In this document: in pieces, positions 51,386 to 58,846 of the stretch
Numbering within the stretch: the stretch's first letter is position 1
Layout: the number at the start of each line of letters is the position of its first letter
Assembly (NCBI GenBank): GCA_017410195.1
Contig: JAFQRF010000023.1
Location: 1 to 64,000 of the forward strand
Length of the DNA stretch: 64,000 nt
Source: Clostridia bacterium
Lineage (GTDB): Bacteria; Bacillota; Clostridia; Oscillospirales; Acutalibacteraceae
Reading direction: 5' to 3'
Translations under genes and position numbers: made by a program
The notes under the pieces: model-generated
What the model was told of the DNA's origin: nothing
Database searches by the model: none
The model's input: the letters and a program-made list of their open reading frames with translations, nothing else

Positions 51386-51701
51386 TATTGTTCTCCTTGT
51401 TCTTTGATGCAAATTCGCCATCCCAGACATCCTCAAAGTCCATCAAATCATAATTAAGATAGATTCCTTTTTCTCGGCACATTTCGTTCAATGCTCTTAC
51501 ACAAGGTCTGCCGTATGCGTTATCAGTGCAATAATCACACATAGAACCGTGGCCACATTTTCCGTAAGGTGAGCTATCGTCGTTGATATGTTTATCGTTA
51601 CTCCATTTCTGAAATCTGTTTTCCCAGTTTCGTTTCTTCTTATCATCGACTTTTGATTGAGCGTTTGATTCATCGGAGAAAAAACGAAGTTGTTCACCCA
51701 T
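51378..51701 (-). CDS. Phage early protein with Cys-His cluster
   Basis: 107 residues from ATG at 51701, preceded by a basic stretch that belongs to another frame. CGHGSMCDYCTDNAYGRPC is a compact possible metal site near residue 58. The C-terminal DLMDFEDVWDGEFASKNKEN is acidic. It overlaps neighbours on both sides. Confidence 0.5.
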   Translation of the reverse strand: MGEQLRFFSDESNAQSKVDDKKKRNWENRFQKWSNDKHINDDSSPYGKCGHGSMCDYCTDNAYGRPCVRALNEMCREKGIYLNYDLMDFEDVWDGEFASKNKENNNE

Positions 51702-52299
51702 CATCCTCAACCTCATCCCATTCGATTGCCTCACCGCAGAAAGCACATTCTTCATCGAACTTATCCAACTGTTCACCGCAACAAGGGCAGTAATACCATT
51801 CACCGCCACGGTCATTTATTTTAACATCGGGTTTGCTCATTCTGTTACCTCCAACAGGGTTATCGTGTATGTTGCCGATGTTCCTTAATTCATTACTGCA
51901 ATTCAAATAAACCATAGTGTTATAATCGGTCATATCCTTAACCTTAATTGTGTCTATTTTCGATTTGCCGATACCGTCACTTGAAATGCACTCCACAATA
52001 TCACCCTCAAAAATCGGTCTACCCTTCCAATCCTCTTTTGAGCGTTTGCCGCCGTTTTCAGGATATAAGAACAATGCCTGTTCATCGGTGGTGAGTTCTT
52101 CCCATTTGGTATTGTCATACAACCCTGTGAACTGTCCAACGGTTTCGGGAATTACATATCTACATTCTCCACGCATACCTAAAATGCGGTAGTCCTTATC
52201 TCTTTTACCATCTTTTGTGGTTTCTCCGTATTCGATATGTATACTTCCCTCAACCCATTCTTTGTCATAGGTCTTTCCTCTGAAACAAATCTTTCTCAT
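51694..52299 (-). CDS. YopX protein fused to a zinc ribbon
   Basis: 201 residues. Residues 1-150 are a YopX domain (MRKICFRGKTYDKEWVEGSI, then YVIPETVGQFTGLYD, ending NIGNIHDNP). Residues 154-201 are a zinc ribbon with CPCCGEQLDKFDEECAFCGE. At codon 154 there is a perfect GGAGGTAACAGA-ATG, the same leader as at 50533, so a 48-residue ribbon can also be made alone. It looks like a recent gene fusion by loss of the YopX stop. Confidence 0.8.
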   Translation of the reverse strand: MRKICFRGKTYDKEWVEGSIHIEYGETTKDGKRDKDYRILGMRGECRYVIPETVGQFTGLYDNTKWEELTTDEQALFLYPENGGKRSKEDWKGRPIFEGDIVECISSDGIGKSKIDTIKVKDMTDYNTMVYLNCSNELRNIGNIHDNPVGGNRMSKPDVKINDRGGEWYYCPCCGEQLDKFDEECAFCGEAIEWDEVEDDG

Positions 52300-52305
52300 A
52301 CCGAT

Positions 52306-52707
52306 TCACCTCACAAGTCTTGGATTGTCAAAACAGTTGCCGATAATTTCAACGGAATCGATGCAACAACCACAATTACAACCGTCACAACAATATTCCC
52401 ATGTAAACGGAACGAAGCCGCCCTGTTCGGTATCGAAAGTAACAACCTTCTTTTCTGTAAGTTCTTCACCATCGGCTTCGTAATGAACCTTAACAATGTG
52501 ATTTGTAAAAATCTTTTTACCGTTTTTGTCAATTTCGTTTATGTACTGAGAAATAGTTTTAGGGTCAACCTCAATCCAACCTGTTCCCTCAACCCAAAGC
52601 GATGCTTCGGCTACCTTTGTAACGGGATGTTTGCTGAACTGAAGAATACTGTCGCTTTCAAGCCATTCTCCGTTATCTTTGCGTTTTGCTTTAAATAAGA
52701 GTTCCAT
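52306..52707 (-). CDS. YopX protein, second copy
   Basis: 133 residues from ATG at 52707 behind AAAAGGAGG. The sequence MELLFKAKRKDNGEWLESDS, and later VDPKTISQYINEIDKNGKKI plus the C-terminal IGNCFDNPRLV are YopX features. A central CCDGCNCGCC segment gives it an unusual cysteine run. It is probably paralogous to the neighbouring YopX gene. Function unknown. Confidence 0.75.
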   Translation of the reverse strand: MELLFKAKRKDNGEWLESDSILQFSKHPVTKVAEASLWVEGTGWIEVDPKTISQYINEIDKNGKKIFTNHIVKVHYEADGEELTEKKVVTFDTEQGGFVPFTWEYCCDGCNCGCCIDSVEIIGNCFDNPRLVR

Positions 52708-52723
52708 TATGTTTTCCTCCTTT

Positions 52724-53008
52724 TTAATGCCATATAGCCTTAAGTTCTGGCATACGGTCAAGCATAATCATTTTTATTGCGTTAGGCTTCAAACAAGGAA
52801 TATCACGCTGAATGGCATTGTATTTTTGATTGACTTCTTTAACGACTGCCAAGACCGCTTCTGTTGTTTTACAATTACGAGAGTTACTGATTGAAAGGAT
52901 TTCCGCAAGAAGTTCAGAGATGAGTTTTGTTGCCGATTCTGTTTCGCCCGTTTCAACCTCTGTGCTTATTGCAGTACCGTACTTTTCGATATAGTCTTTT
53001 GCTTTCAT
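52724..53008 (-). CDS. Small helical phage protein
   Basis: 94 residues, all helical (LISELLAEILSISNSRNC, AVLAVVKEVNQKYNAI). A common Firmicutes phage early protein without known role. It overlaps the gene upstream by 4 bp. Confidence 0.55.
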   Translation of the reverse strand: MKAKDYIEKYGTAISTEVETGETESATKLISELLAEILSISNSRNCKTTEAVLAVVKEVNQKYNAIQRDIPCLKPNAIKMIMLDRMPELKAIWH

Positions 53009-53382
53009 TTGATTTTCTCCGATTCTTCAATAAGATTCTGAATTCGCTGAACATCATCTATTAAAGATGAATAAATGCAGTAATCAACCGCAGGGTGAAC
53101 CTCGTTATTGATGTAAAGTTCAAGATTTTCTGCAATTTCCTTTATCGAAGCCAATGCAGTAACAACTGCATTAAGTTGCTTCTTTATCACTTCAAGTTCA
53201 TCTACGGTACTGCAAATATCTTTTGAAAGTTCCTTAAGCCGTTCAGCAACTTTGTCAACGATACATCCTCTTTCTATGCACTTTAATCCATCCTGGGTGC
53301 AACGAGAACAGTCCTTGATGTTGCTGTTTAACAATGATTCGGCAAGCTCAACGGGTGTCATAGAATCAAAATATTTATCCAT
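53005..53382 (-). CDS. Phage early protein with Cys cluster
   Basis: 125 residues: DCSRCTQDGLKCIERGC near residue 20, then a long helix (VDELEVIKKQLNAVVTALAS). It resembles the 49976 protein in its layout of a cysteine cluster followed by a coiled coil. Function unknown. Confidence 0.5.
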   Translation of the reverse strand: MDKYFDSMTPVELAESLLNSNIKDCSRCTQDGLKCIERGCIVDKVAERLKELSKDICSTVDELEVIKKQLNAVVTALASIKEIAENLELYINNEVHPAVDYCIYSSLIDDVQRIQNLIEESEKIK

Positions 53383-54112
53383 TCTCTAACACCTCCACGT
53401 AACACCACGACTGCGGCGGACGTTTAACGATATAATCTTCCCTTTTTGGCTCAGGTGGAAATTGAGCCGAGCAATCTGACGGAACACCGATAGTAAACAA
53501 ATCTTCCCAATTAGAGTAAATCTCTTCAAAATCTTCCGTATAAAACTCACTCAACTCTTTCGGCTTGTCATAAATTACAAGGTTGGATATGTGGCAGGCG
53601 TAAAAAGTATCAATTCCTATTCCGATATACTTTTTTAAATCTTCATACTCGATACAACACTTTTCAAAAAATTCTGTGTTCGTATATGGAATATCAAATT
53701 CATTTGTCCACTCATAAAAACCCGTTATATCTCCATCTTCGTCACGGTCAATGCTTGCAATCCATTCAAAGCATTCATCATCTACAAACTCACATTCGTA
53801 TTCATTTATGTAATCACACACAAACTCACCTATTACTTTGCCATTTGCACGAAACAAAGTATCTCGATTGTAATTGTCAAAATCGGTTTCATCAGTTGCT
53901 TTTAAACTATTATCTATTAAACATCTTCCCAAAGTCGGCTTGCCTTTTGTGCAATATATGTAACCTTTAAATGGTGTCGGGAGCTTCGGTTTTATTTTTC
54001 TTATCTCATTCCGCTTTTTATAAATCGGTTTACCAGCTGTATCCTCCCCGACTTTGCGACAAATCATTTCGCAGTACTCGGGGTGGATACTGTATAACAC
54101 ACCTTTACTCAT
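53375..54112 (-). CDS. ASCH-like phage protein
   Basis: 245 residues. VLYSIHPEYCEMICRK, KIKPKLPTPFKGYIYCTKGK and ANGKVIGEFVCDYI give the layout of ASCH/PUA-like RNA-binding proteins common in phages. The usual family is shorter; here about 30 residues are inserted after the YIYCTK segment. ATG at 54112. A role in binding modified bases or RNA is inferred from the fold only. Confidence 0.65.
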   Translation of the reverse strand: MSKGVLYSIHPEYCEMICRKVGEDTAGKPIYKKRNEIRKIKPKLPTPFKGYIYCTKGKPTLGRCLIDNSLKATDETDFDNYNRDTLFRANGKVIGEFVCDYINEYECEFVDDECFEWIASIDRDEDGDITGFYEWTNEFDIPYTNTEFFEKCCIEYEDLKKYIGIGIDTFYACHISNLVIYDKPKELSEFYTEDFEEIYSNWEDLFTIGVPSDCSAQFPPEPKREDYIVKRPPQSWCYVEVLENG

Positions 54113-54121
54113 TGTTATATC

Positions 54122-54634
54122 TCACTTTCCCGCCCGAAGCATACAGAATAACAACTCTGCCATCGGACGTTTTCTATCTTGTTTATGACTGGGAACTATA
54201 GCCCGTAAATCCCAAATCAAACTATCATCGCTTATATCGGAAGGAGCCTCAAACTCGTCTTCAACGGTACGAAACATCGGGCAAGCAACCAAACAACCAA
54301 TGCCAAAAGGCAGAAATTGGTCTTTTATAATTGCCTTGTAGGCTTCCATAGTTGTAACAATGTAATTCTGCTCACCTTCAAAATTGAGTCCCCAACCGCT
54401 ATCAAAATCAGCCTTGCAACTTTTGATTTCGTAGCAGATAAAAATACCTTTTTCAATTCCGCTTATGCTTATTTGGTTTTGAGGAACAAACTGCATAAAG
54501 TCAACTCTTTTTTCTTTACCCTTGCCTTTGCCGTAATCAAGAGTTACTTCGCTTGCATAATATTTACCCATTCCAGTCAGTTTTCTTCTTATAAGCAGTT
54601 CAGAAAGGAATTTTGTTGTTTCTTTACGGTTCAT
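54122..54634 (-). CDS. Phage nuclease-fold protein (PD-(D/E)xK-like)
   Basis: 170 residues from ATG at 54634 behind AAAGAAAGG. RVDFMQFVPQNQISISGIEK, then GIFICYEIKSCKADFDSGWG are typical of a phage family with a restriction-endonuclease-like core: Asp of RVDF and the E-x-K of YEIKSC. The open frame continues upstream without stop into another gene, but the strong ribosome site and homology style put the start here. Confidence 0.7.
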   Translation of the reverse strand: MNRKETTKFLSELLIRRKLTGMGKYYASEVTLDYGKGKGKEKRVDFMQFVPQNQISISGIEKGIFICYEIKSCKADFDSGWGLNFEGEQNYIVTTMEAYKAIIKDQFLPFGIGCLVACPMFRTVEDEFEAPSDISDDSLIWDLRAIVPSHKQDRKRPMAELLFCMLRAGK

Positions 54635-55330
54635 TATGTATGTTCCTTTCTTTAAAAATTGGACAAGCGTCGTGATGTTCTTTACAAGCAAAATACCAAA
54701 CATCTCTCTGAAGAAGTTTTTCTCCCATGCCTTTGCAATAAACAGCACCAAATGCAAAAGTATTAATTTCCTCAAATCCTTCAAACAAAGGACATGTGCT
54801 GTTATATTTGAATTAAACAAAGGTTCTGCCTTACGGTTTTGACTTGAAATATACGAATTTATGAAACTACCCGCAGATTTATTTTTGCTTTTACTTTCAA
54901 GACAAGTAAATCTAAAACCACAAGAAGAACAACAACCTTCCGAACCGTCTTTTTTGTTAAACAAACAATTTTCACACGATGCCAAATCACAAAAATCACA
55001 TGGGGTTAGAGATGGATTTTTAAAATAATCCCTATGCATGCTCCACGTTCCTGGAAGCCATCTGTTACCTGTAATTTCGCATATTATTGCAAAATCAACA
55101 CGGAGTTTTTCAGCTTCTTGTTTATCCTGCTTTGCATACTTGCAGGCAAACACATTATGTCGACCTAAAATATGATGTTGAGAAAGGCTTTTTTTATCAT
55201 CCTTTTTACAATGAGAACATTCTCTGTCGCCATAACATATACAGTCTGTTTTGGATTTATCATATTCTTTTTGGATTTCTTCAACTGCATCATCAAAAAA
55301 AGAAATCTGTTCATATTTGTTTTTACTCAT
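54624..55330 (-). pseudogene. Cys-rich phage protein broken by a frameshift
   Basis: The first part runs from ATG at 55330 and carries ICYGDRECSHC and CDFCDLASCENC. Around 54800-54840 the coherent sequence changes frame: after AEPLFNSN the conserved-looking continuation CPLFEGFEEINTFAFGAVYC ... ACKEHHDACPIFKERN is found in another frame and ends at 54624. In the original frame the sequence becomes a Leu-rich nonsense run that reaches the next gene. Either a real frameshift, a sequencing error, or two short genes. The N-terminus also carries QISFF, a clamp-like motif. Confidence 0.55.
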
Positions 55331-55499
55331 TGTTTCCATTCACCTTATCTAAAAGCACTTCGCGCAGTTTATCAATAATGTCGTATTCATCTAATGTTAG
55401 GATTTCATACACATCATCATAACTCTCAACTTTACGCAGAGTCTCAATAAGTTCGATGGCAGATTCTTTTTCAAGATTTAAAGTTATATAATTGTCCAT
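55323..55499 (-). CDS. Small acidic phage protein
   Basis: 58 residues from ATG at 55499 behind AGGAGG. MDNYITLNLEKESAIELIET is followed by an acidic, helical sequence. Its 3' end overlaps the next gene's start. Good ribosome site and tight packing support it; function unknown. Confidence 0.6.
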   Translation of the reverse strand: MDNYITLNLEKESAIELIETLRKVESYDDVYEILTLDEYDIIDKLREVLLDKVNGNNE

Positions 55500-55507
55500 A
55501 ATTCCTC

Positions 55508-56326
55508 CTAAAACAAAGTAATCTGTTCGTTCGGCGGCTCATAGTTCAGCCATATAAACTCATCTGCTATTTCTGCAGAGGTTGTTCGTGACTGAGTGTG
55601 AAAGCAACGCCAATCTTTTAATCGTTCTGAATACAACGGTGATTCATAGCCTGAAAGAACGATTTTAGCTTTGCTTTAAAGAATAATATCAAGCATTCTG
55701 TTATGCTCATCTTCGCTCATTTCACGCGTGTAAAGACGTGTACTTTTCCTTGATCCCTGCATATATGGCGGATCTAAGTACATAAGCGTTTCGGAATTGT
55801 TATATCTTTTGATTAAATCTAAGGCATCTGTATGTTCAATTTGAACAAGGTGCGTTGTGTCACCTTTGAGCCTTTCGGCAGCGGCCCACACATTGGTTGT
55901 TATGTTTCCCCATTTGCAGGCGGTGCCGCCAATCTTTGATTGTTTATGATTTCTCCATCCGCATTTACTGCCGCCAAGCTTTGCACCGATAGCTTGCGTG
56001 GTTTTAATCATATACCGCCTTGCCTTTTCTACGGGTTCATCGCAGGGTTCAAATGATTTGTCGTATTCTTCTCTGCTATATGGCGTGAGAGAAAGCCCTC
56101 TGATAAGTTCTTCCGGGTATTCACGAAGCACATAAAACAAATTGACAATATCGCTGTCGAGGTCATTTATTGTTTCAACTGCTCCAGGAATCTTGTTGAA
56201 GAATACGGCACCCGAACCGATGAAAGGTTCAACATAAACCATTTTTTCATAGTCTTCTGGGAAATGAGATATAATCCATTCTGTCAAACTCCATTTTGAG
56301 CCGGGATAACGAAAAACTGCATTCAT
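55508..56326 (-). pseudogene. D12-class adenine DNA methyltransferase with premature stop
   Basis: The first 216 codons hold FRYPGSKW, the SAM-binding YVEPFIGSGAVFFNK and the catalytic DPPY (MYLDPPYMQG). Codon 217 is TAA (55676-55678). The same frame then continues for 55 good family residues (SKAKIVLSGYESPLYSERL ... FIWLNYEPPNEQITLF) to a TAG at 55508. A single CAA-to-TAA change would explain this. The truncated product lacks the C-terminal part of the fold and its QITLF tail, so it is probably inactive unless the stop is read through. Confidence 0.82.
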
Positions 56327-56345
56327 AGACTAACCTCCGATTACA

Positions 56346-56768
56346 TCAAAACGGTAAATCATCATCAGGAATTTCCCTATAGTCATTATCATCATCCGAA
56401 GCAGAGTATGCAGGAGCAGGCATAGAATCGGCAGTATTCTCCATTTCAGAGTTCTTTCCGCCGCAGAAACTTACGTTATCTGCCACAATCTCGACAGCTT
56501 TTCTTTTTTTGCCGTTTTTATCCTCATACATTCTGGTTTGAATGTAGCCCTGAATTGCAATCATCGAACCCTTGCGGAAATATTTGCAGATAAACTCTGC
56601 TGTTCCTCGCCAGGCAATAACGTCAATAAAATCTGCCTGCTTGTCCTCACCGCTGAATTTACGGTCAACAGCAACAGTAATTGATGTTACGGATACACCG
56701 GAGTTTCTTGTTACTCTCAATTCGGGATTAGCGACCAATCTGCCCATAATAACAGCACAATTAACCAT
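56346..56768 (-). CDS. ssb: Single-stranded DNA-binding protein
   Basis: A 140-residue OB-fold protein. MVNCAVIMGRLVANPELRVT and VDVIAWRGTAEFICKYFRKG-like residues are standard SSB. The C-terminal tip DDDLPF is the partner-binding tail. It protects single strands at the phage replication fork. Its stop lies 20 bp before the methylase gene. Confidence 0.92.
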   Translation of the reverse strand: MVNCAVIMGRLVANPELRVTRNSGVSVTSITVAVDRKFSGEDKQADFIDVIAWRGTAEFICKYFRKGSMIAIQGYIQTRMYEDKNGKKRKAVEIVADNVSFCGGKNSEMENTADSMPAPAYSASDDDNDYREIPDDDLPF

Positions 56769-56769
56769 T

Positions 56770-57828
56770 TTAACCCTCCGTTCTTAATTTGACGGGAAGA
56801 ATCATTGCCTTAAGGCTGTCTTTTCTTATGATAATTGCTTCTGTAGGTTTGGTGTATTCAAGAGTAATTTCACCGCTGCCGAATTTTTTCAAGAGTTCAA
56901 GGAATTTAACACTGTTAACTCCGATATGAATTGAGTTTTCTTCATCATTACTTTCGAATGTGATGTTTTCGTTATATGTACCGTCAGCTGTATTTGCTTC
57001 GATATTCATGTATCCGTTTCCGATTTCAAGTTTCACAGGAGCCATAATATCCGAGCAGACAACAACACTTCGTGAAATACAACCTCTTATCAAACCTGCG
57101 TCAAGTTTTATTTCCTTACGTTTAACGTTAAGGATTTTTTTGAAATCAAGATACTGTCCACCCAGAACACGAGTAATAATTCTTTTGTCGCCGATATCAA
57201 GAATTAAATGTTTTGCGGTAGCTCCGATTAAAACATTTTCGGAATCACAGCAAACCGAAACGGCGATTGCGGCGGCCTGCTTGGGAATAACACAATCAAT
57301 CTTATTTTTGAGTGAACCTGCAGTATAGTTGACAAGTCTTATTCCGTCACATGCAACAAAGTCAACACCGTCTGTTCCGTGTTTGATGCAAACACCGCCA
57401 TAAACGGGATTGCTCGTGCTTTCTTTTGCAAGAAAAATTGTGTTGCTGATTGCTGTTTTAAAAAACTCCGTTTCGATTGCAACAGGTTCAATCTCGGAGA
57501 TTTCGGGAAGTGCCGGGAAATCGGATGCATTGAATGTTGAAAATCGACTTGTGATTGTGTCTGACTGAATGCAGATTTTTTTATCTTTGCAGCCTATACT
57601 GACAAAACCGTCGGGCAGCTGTTCAATCATCTGTATCGCTTTATAAGGAAGAATAAAGCTCTCATCCGTGTCAATCGGTACTGAAATAAATGTCGTAAGG
57701 TCGGTGCCTACAATTCGTCCATTCGAAATCAACGCACCTCTGGTCGCTTCGATTTGAGATTTGCTGTTTATAACCTGCTTGACAACAGCAAGTTTTTCAC
57801 ATAATTCAACTTTTGATATGTTTAACAT
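56770..57828 (-). CDS. dnaN: Phage-encoded DNA polymerase sliding clamp (beta, DnaN-like)
   Basis: A 352-residue protein with three DnaN-like domains. The N-terminal MLNISKVELCEKLAVVKQVI, the internal DFPALPEI segment near residue 104 and the C-terminal KAMILPVKLRTEG (equivalent of the MPMR end) are diagnostic. Phages seldom carry a bacterial-type clamp. It overlaps the operon with SSB 2 bp downstream. Several proteins of the same operon end in QxxLF, the peptide that binds this clamp. Confidence 0.9.
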   Translation of the reverse strand: MLNISKVELCEKLAVVKQVINSKSQIEATRGALISNGRIVGTDLTTFISVPIDTDESFILPYKAIQMIEQLPDGFVSIGCKDKKICIQSDTITSRFSTFNASDFPALPEISEIEPVAIETEFFKTAISNTIFLAKESTSNPVYGGVCIKHGTDGVDFVACDGIRLVNYTAGSLKNKIDCVIPKQAAAIAVSVCCDSENVLIGATAKHLILDIGDKRIITRVLGGQYLDFKKILNVKRKEIKLDAGLIRGCISRSVVVCSDIMAPVKLEIGNGYMNIEANTADGTYNENITFESNDEENSIHIGVNSVKFLELLKKFGSGEITLEYTKPTEAIIIRKDSLKAMILPVKLRTEG

Positions 57829-57831
57829 TTG

Positions 57832-58215
57832 TTATACCTCCAATTCTACTTTTAACTTGGGATATTTCTCCCTTAAGCACTTTATTTTGAGCTTGAATGT
57901 ATCTGTTTTTACACCTTTGACATCAACAATTCTGTATTTACCGCCCGGAAGAAAAACGATAAAATCAGTAACATATTCGGTTCCTTTTTCTCCGTTCTTT
58001 CCCTCGGTGACAATAAAACGTGCTTGTCTGCAAAAGCCCTCAATTTCGCCAGCTCTTAACAAGAGCTTTAATTGACAATAAAAGTTTGCTTCTGCTTGAC
58101 TATCAAACAAGATTCCGTCAACATTAATCTTTCTGGCATTGTATTTTGATTTTGATTTTTTCGGTATTTTTATTCCGAGCTTTTCAGCTTCTGCAGGAGT
58201 TATTCGGAGTGTCAC
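57832..58215 (-). CDS. DUF1064 PD-(D/E)xK nuclease-like protein
   Basis: 127 residues from GTG at 58215. SKYNARKINVDGILFDSQAE is the canonical DUF1064 opening, and YVTDFIVFLPGGKYRIVDVK supplies the D..(D/E)xK core. Proteins of this type lie in phage replication modules and probably resolve or process branched DNA, possibly standing in for RusA. Confidence 0.85.
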   Translation of the reverse strand: MTLRITPAEAEKLGIKIPKKSKSKYNARKINVDGILFDSQAEANFYCQLKLLLRAGEIEGFCRQARFIVTEGKNGEKGTEYVTDFIVFLPGGKYRIVDVKGVKTDTFKLKIKCLREKYPKLKVELEV

Positions 58216-58661
58216 AACAAACCACCCCGTACCTTTTCAAGTGCATTGGCGACAAGAACAAGTGATTCGGGATTTCCGAACACCTCATATCGAAGAGAAC
58301 GGATAGAACGTGACTGACTTATTATGCTGTCTCGATCGGATTTTGCCAGCTCCAGCGATTTTGAACATATAAACTCTCTGCATATTACCGGGCGAACGGA
58401 ATAAACTTCACATATGTTTAATTCGTTATTTCTGAAAGGACACGTTAAATCAGTTGCGTTCTTGTCCCAAAACAGATTGTGACGGTTTTCTTTGAGGTTA
58501 TGTCTTTCTGCATAAGCTTTAAGACGTTTAACCTCTGCATCGCTGAGAGGGAGCATATCTGTGCAACACTCACCACAGCTTGAACACTTACCGTCAATGC
58601 ACTTATTTTCATAACTTTCTTTCTGGTTTTTCAATATATCTTCAAGACTTCCGTATGTTCC
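58212..58661 (-). CDS. YkgJ-type cysteine cluster protein
   Basis: 149 residues from ATG at 58661 behind GGGAGG. CSSCGECC, CPF and later CEVYSVRPVICREFICS make up the CxxCxxCC...C pattern of the YkgJ family, which may bind Zn or an Fe-S cluster. It overlaps the DUF1064 gene by 4 bp. Role in phage replication unknown. Confidence 0.8.
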   Translation of the reverse strand, partial: GTYGSLEDILKNQKESYENKCIDGKCSSCGECCTDMLPLSDAEVKRLKAYAERHNLKENRHNLFWDKNATDLTCPFRNNELNICEVYSVRPVICREFICSKSLELAKSDRDSIISQSRSIRSLRYEVFGNPESLVLVANALEKVRGGLL

Positions 58662-58668
58662 CATCCGC

Positions 58669-58842
58669 TCATTCCTCCCAGAACTCAACAAAATAGACAG
58701 TTGTGCTTTTCAGCTTATCTTTGCCGATTCTTACGCTGTAACCTGCTTTGATAAGTAAGGATGCAAGGTTCTGTCTGTCTTCGGCATTCAATGTGCCGTT
58801 TTTACTCGGATAGATACGCTGTCTGTTTTCAGGATTCGGCAT
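58669..58842 (-). CDS. Small basic phage protein
   Basis: 57 residues from ATG at 58842, right after the PcfJ gene stop. MPNPENRQRIYPSKNGTLNA, then LLIKAGYSVRIGKDKLKSTT and VEFWEE. A common small replication-module protein with no known function. Its end carries the GGGAGG that serves the YkgJ gene. Confidence 0.6.
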   Translation of the reverse strand: MPNPENRQRIYPSKNGTLNAEDRQNLASLLIKAGYSVRIGKDKLKSTTVYFVEFWEE

Positions 58843-58846
58843 ATCA

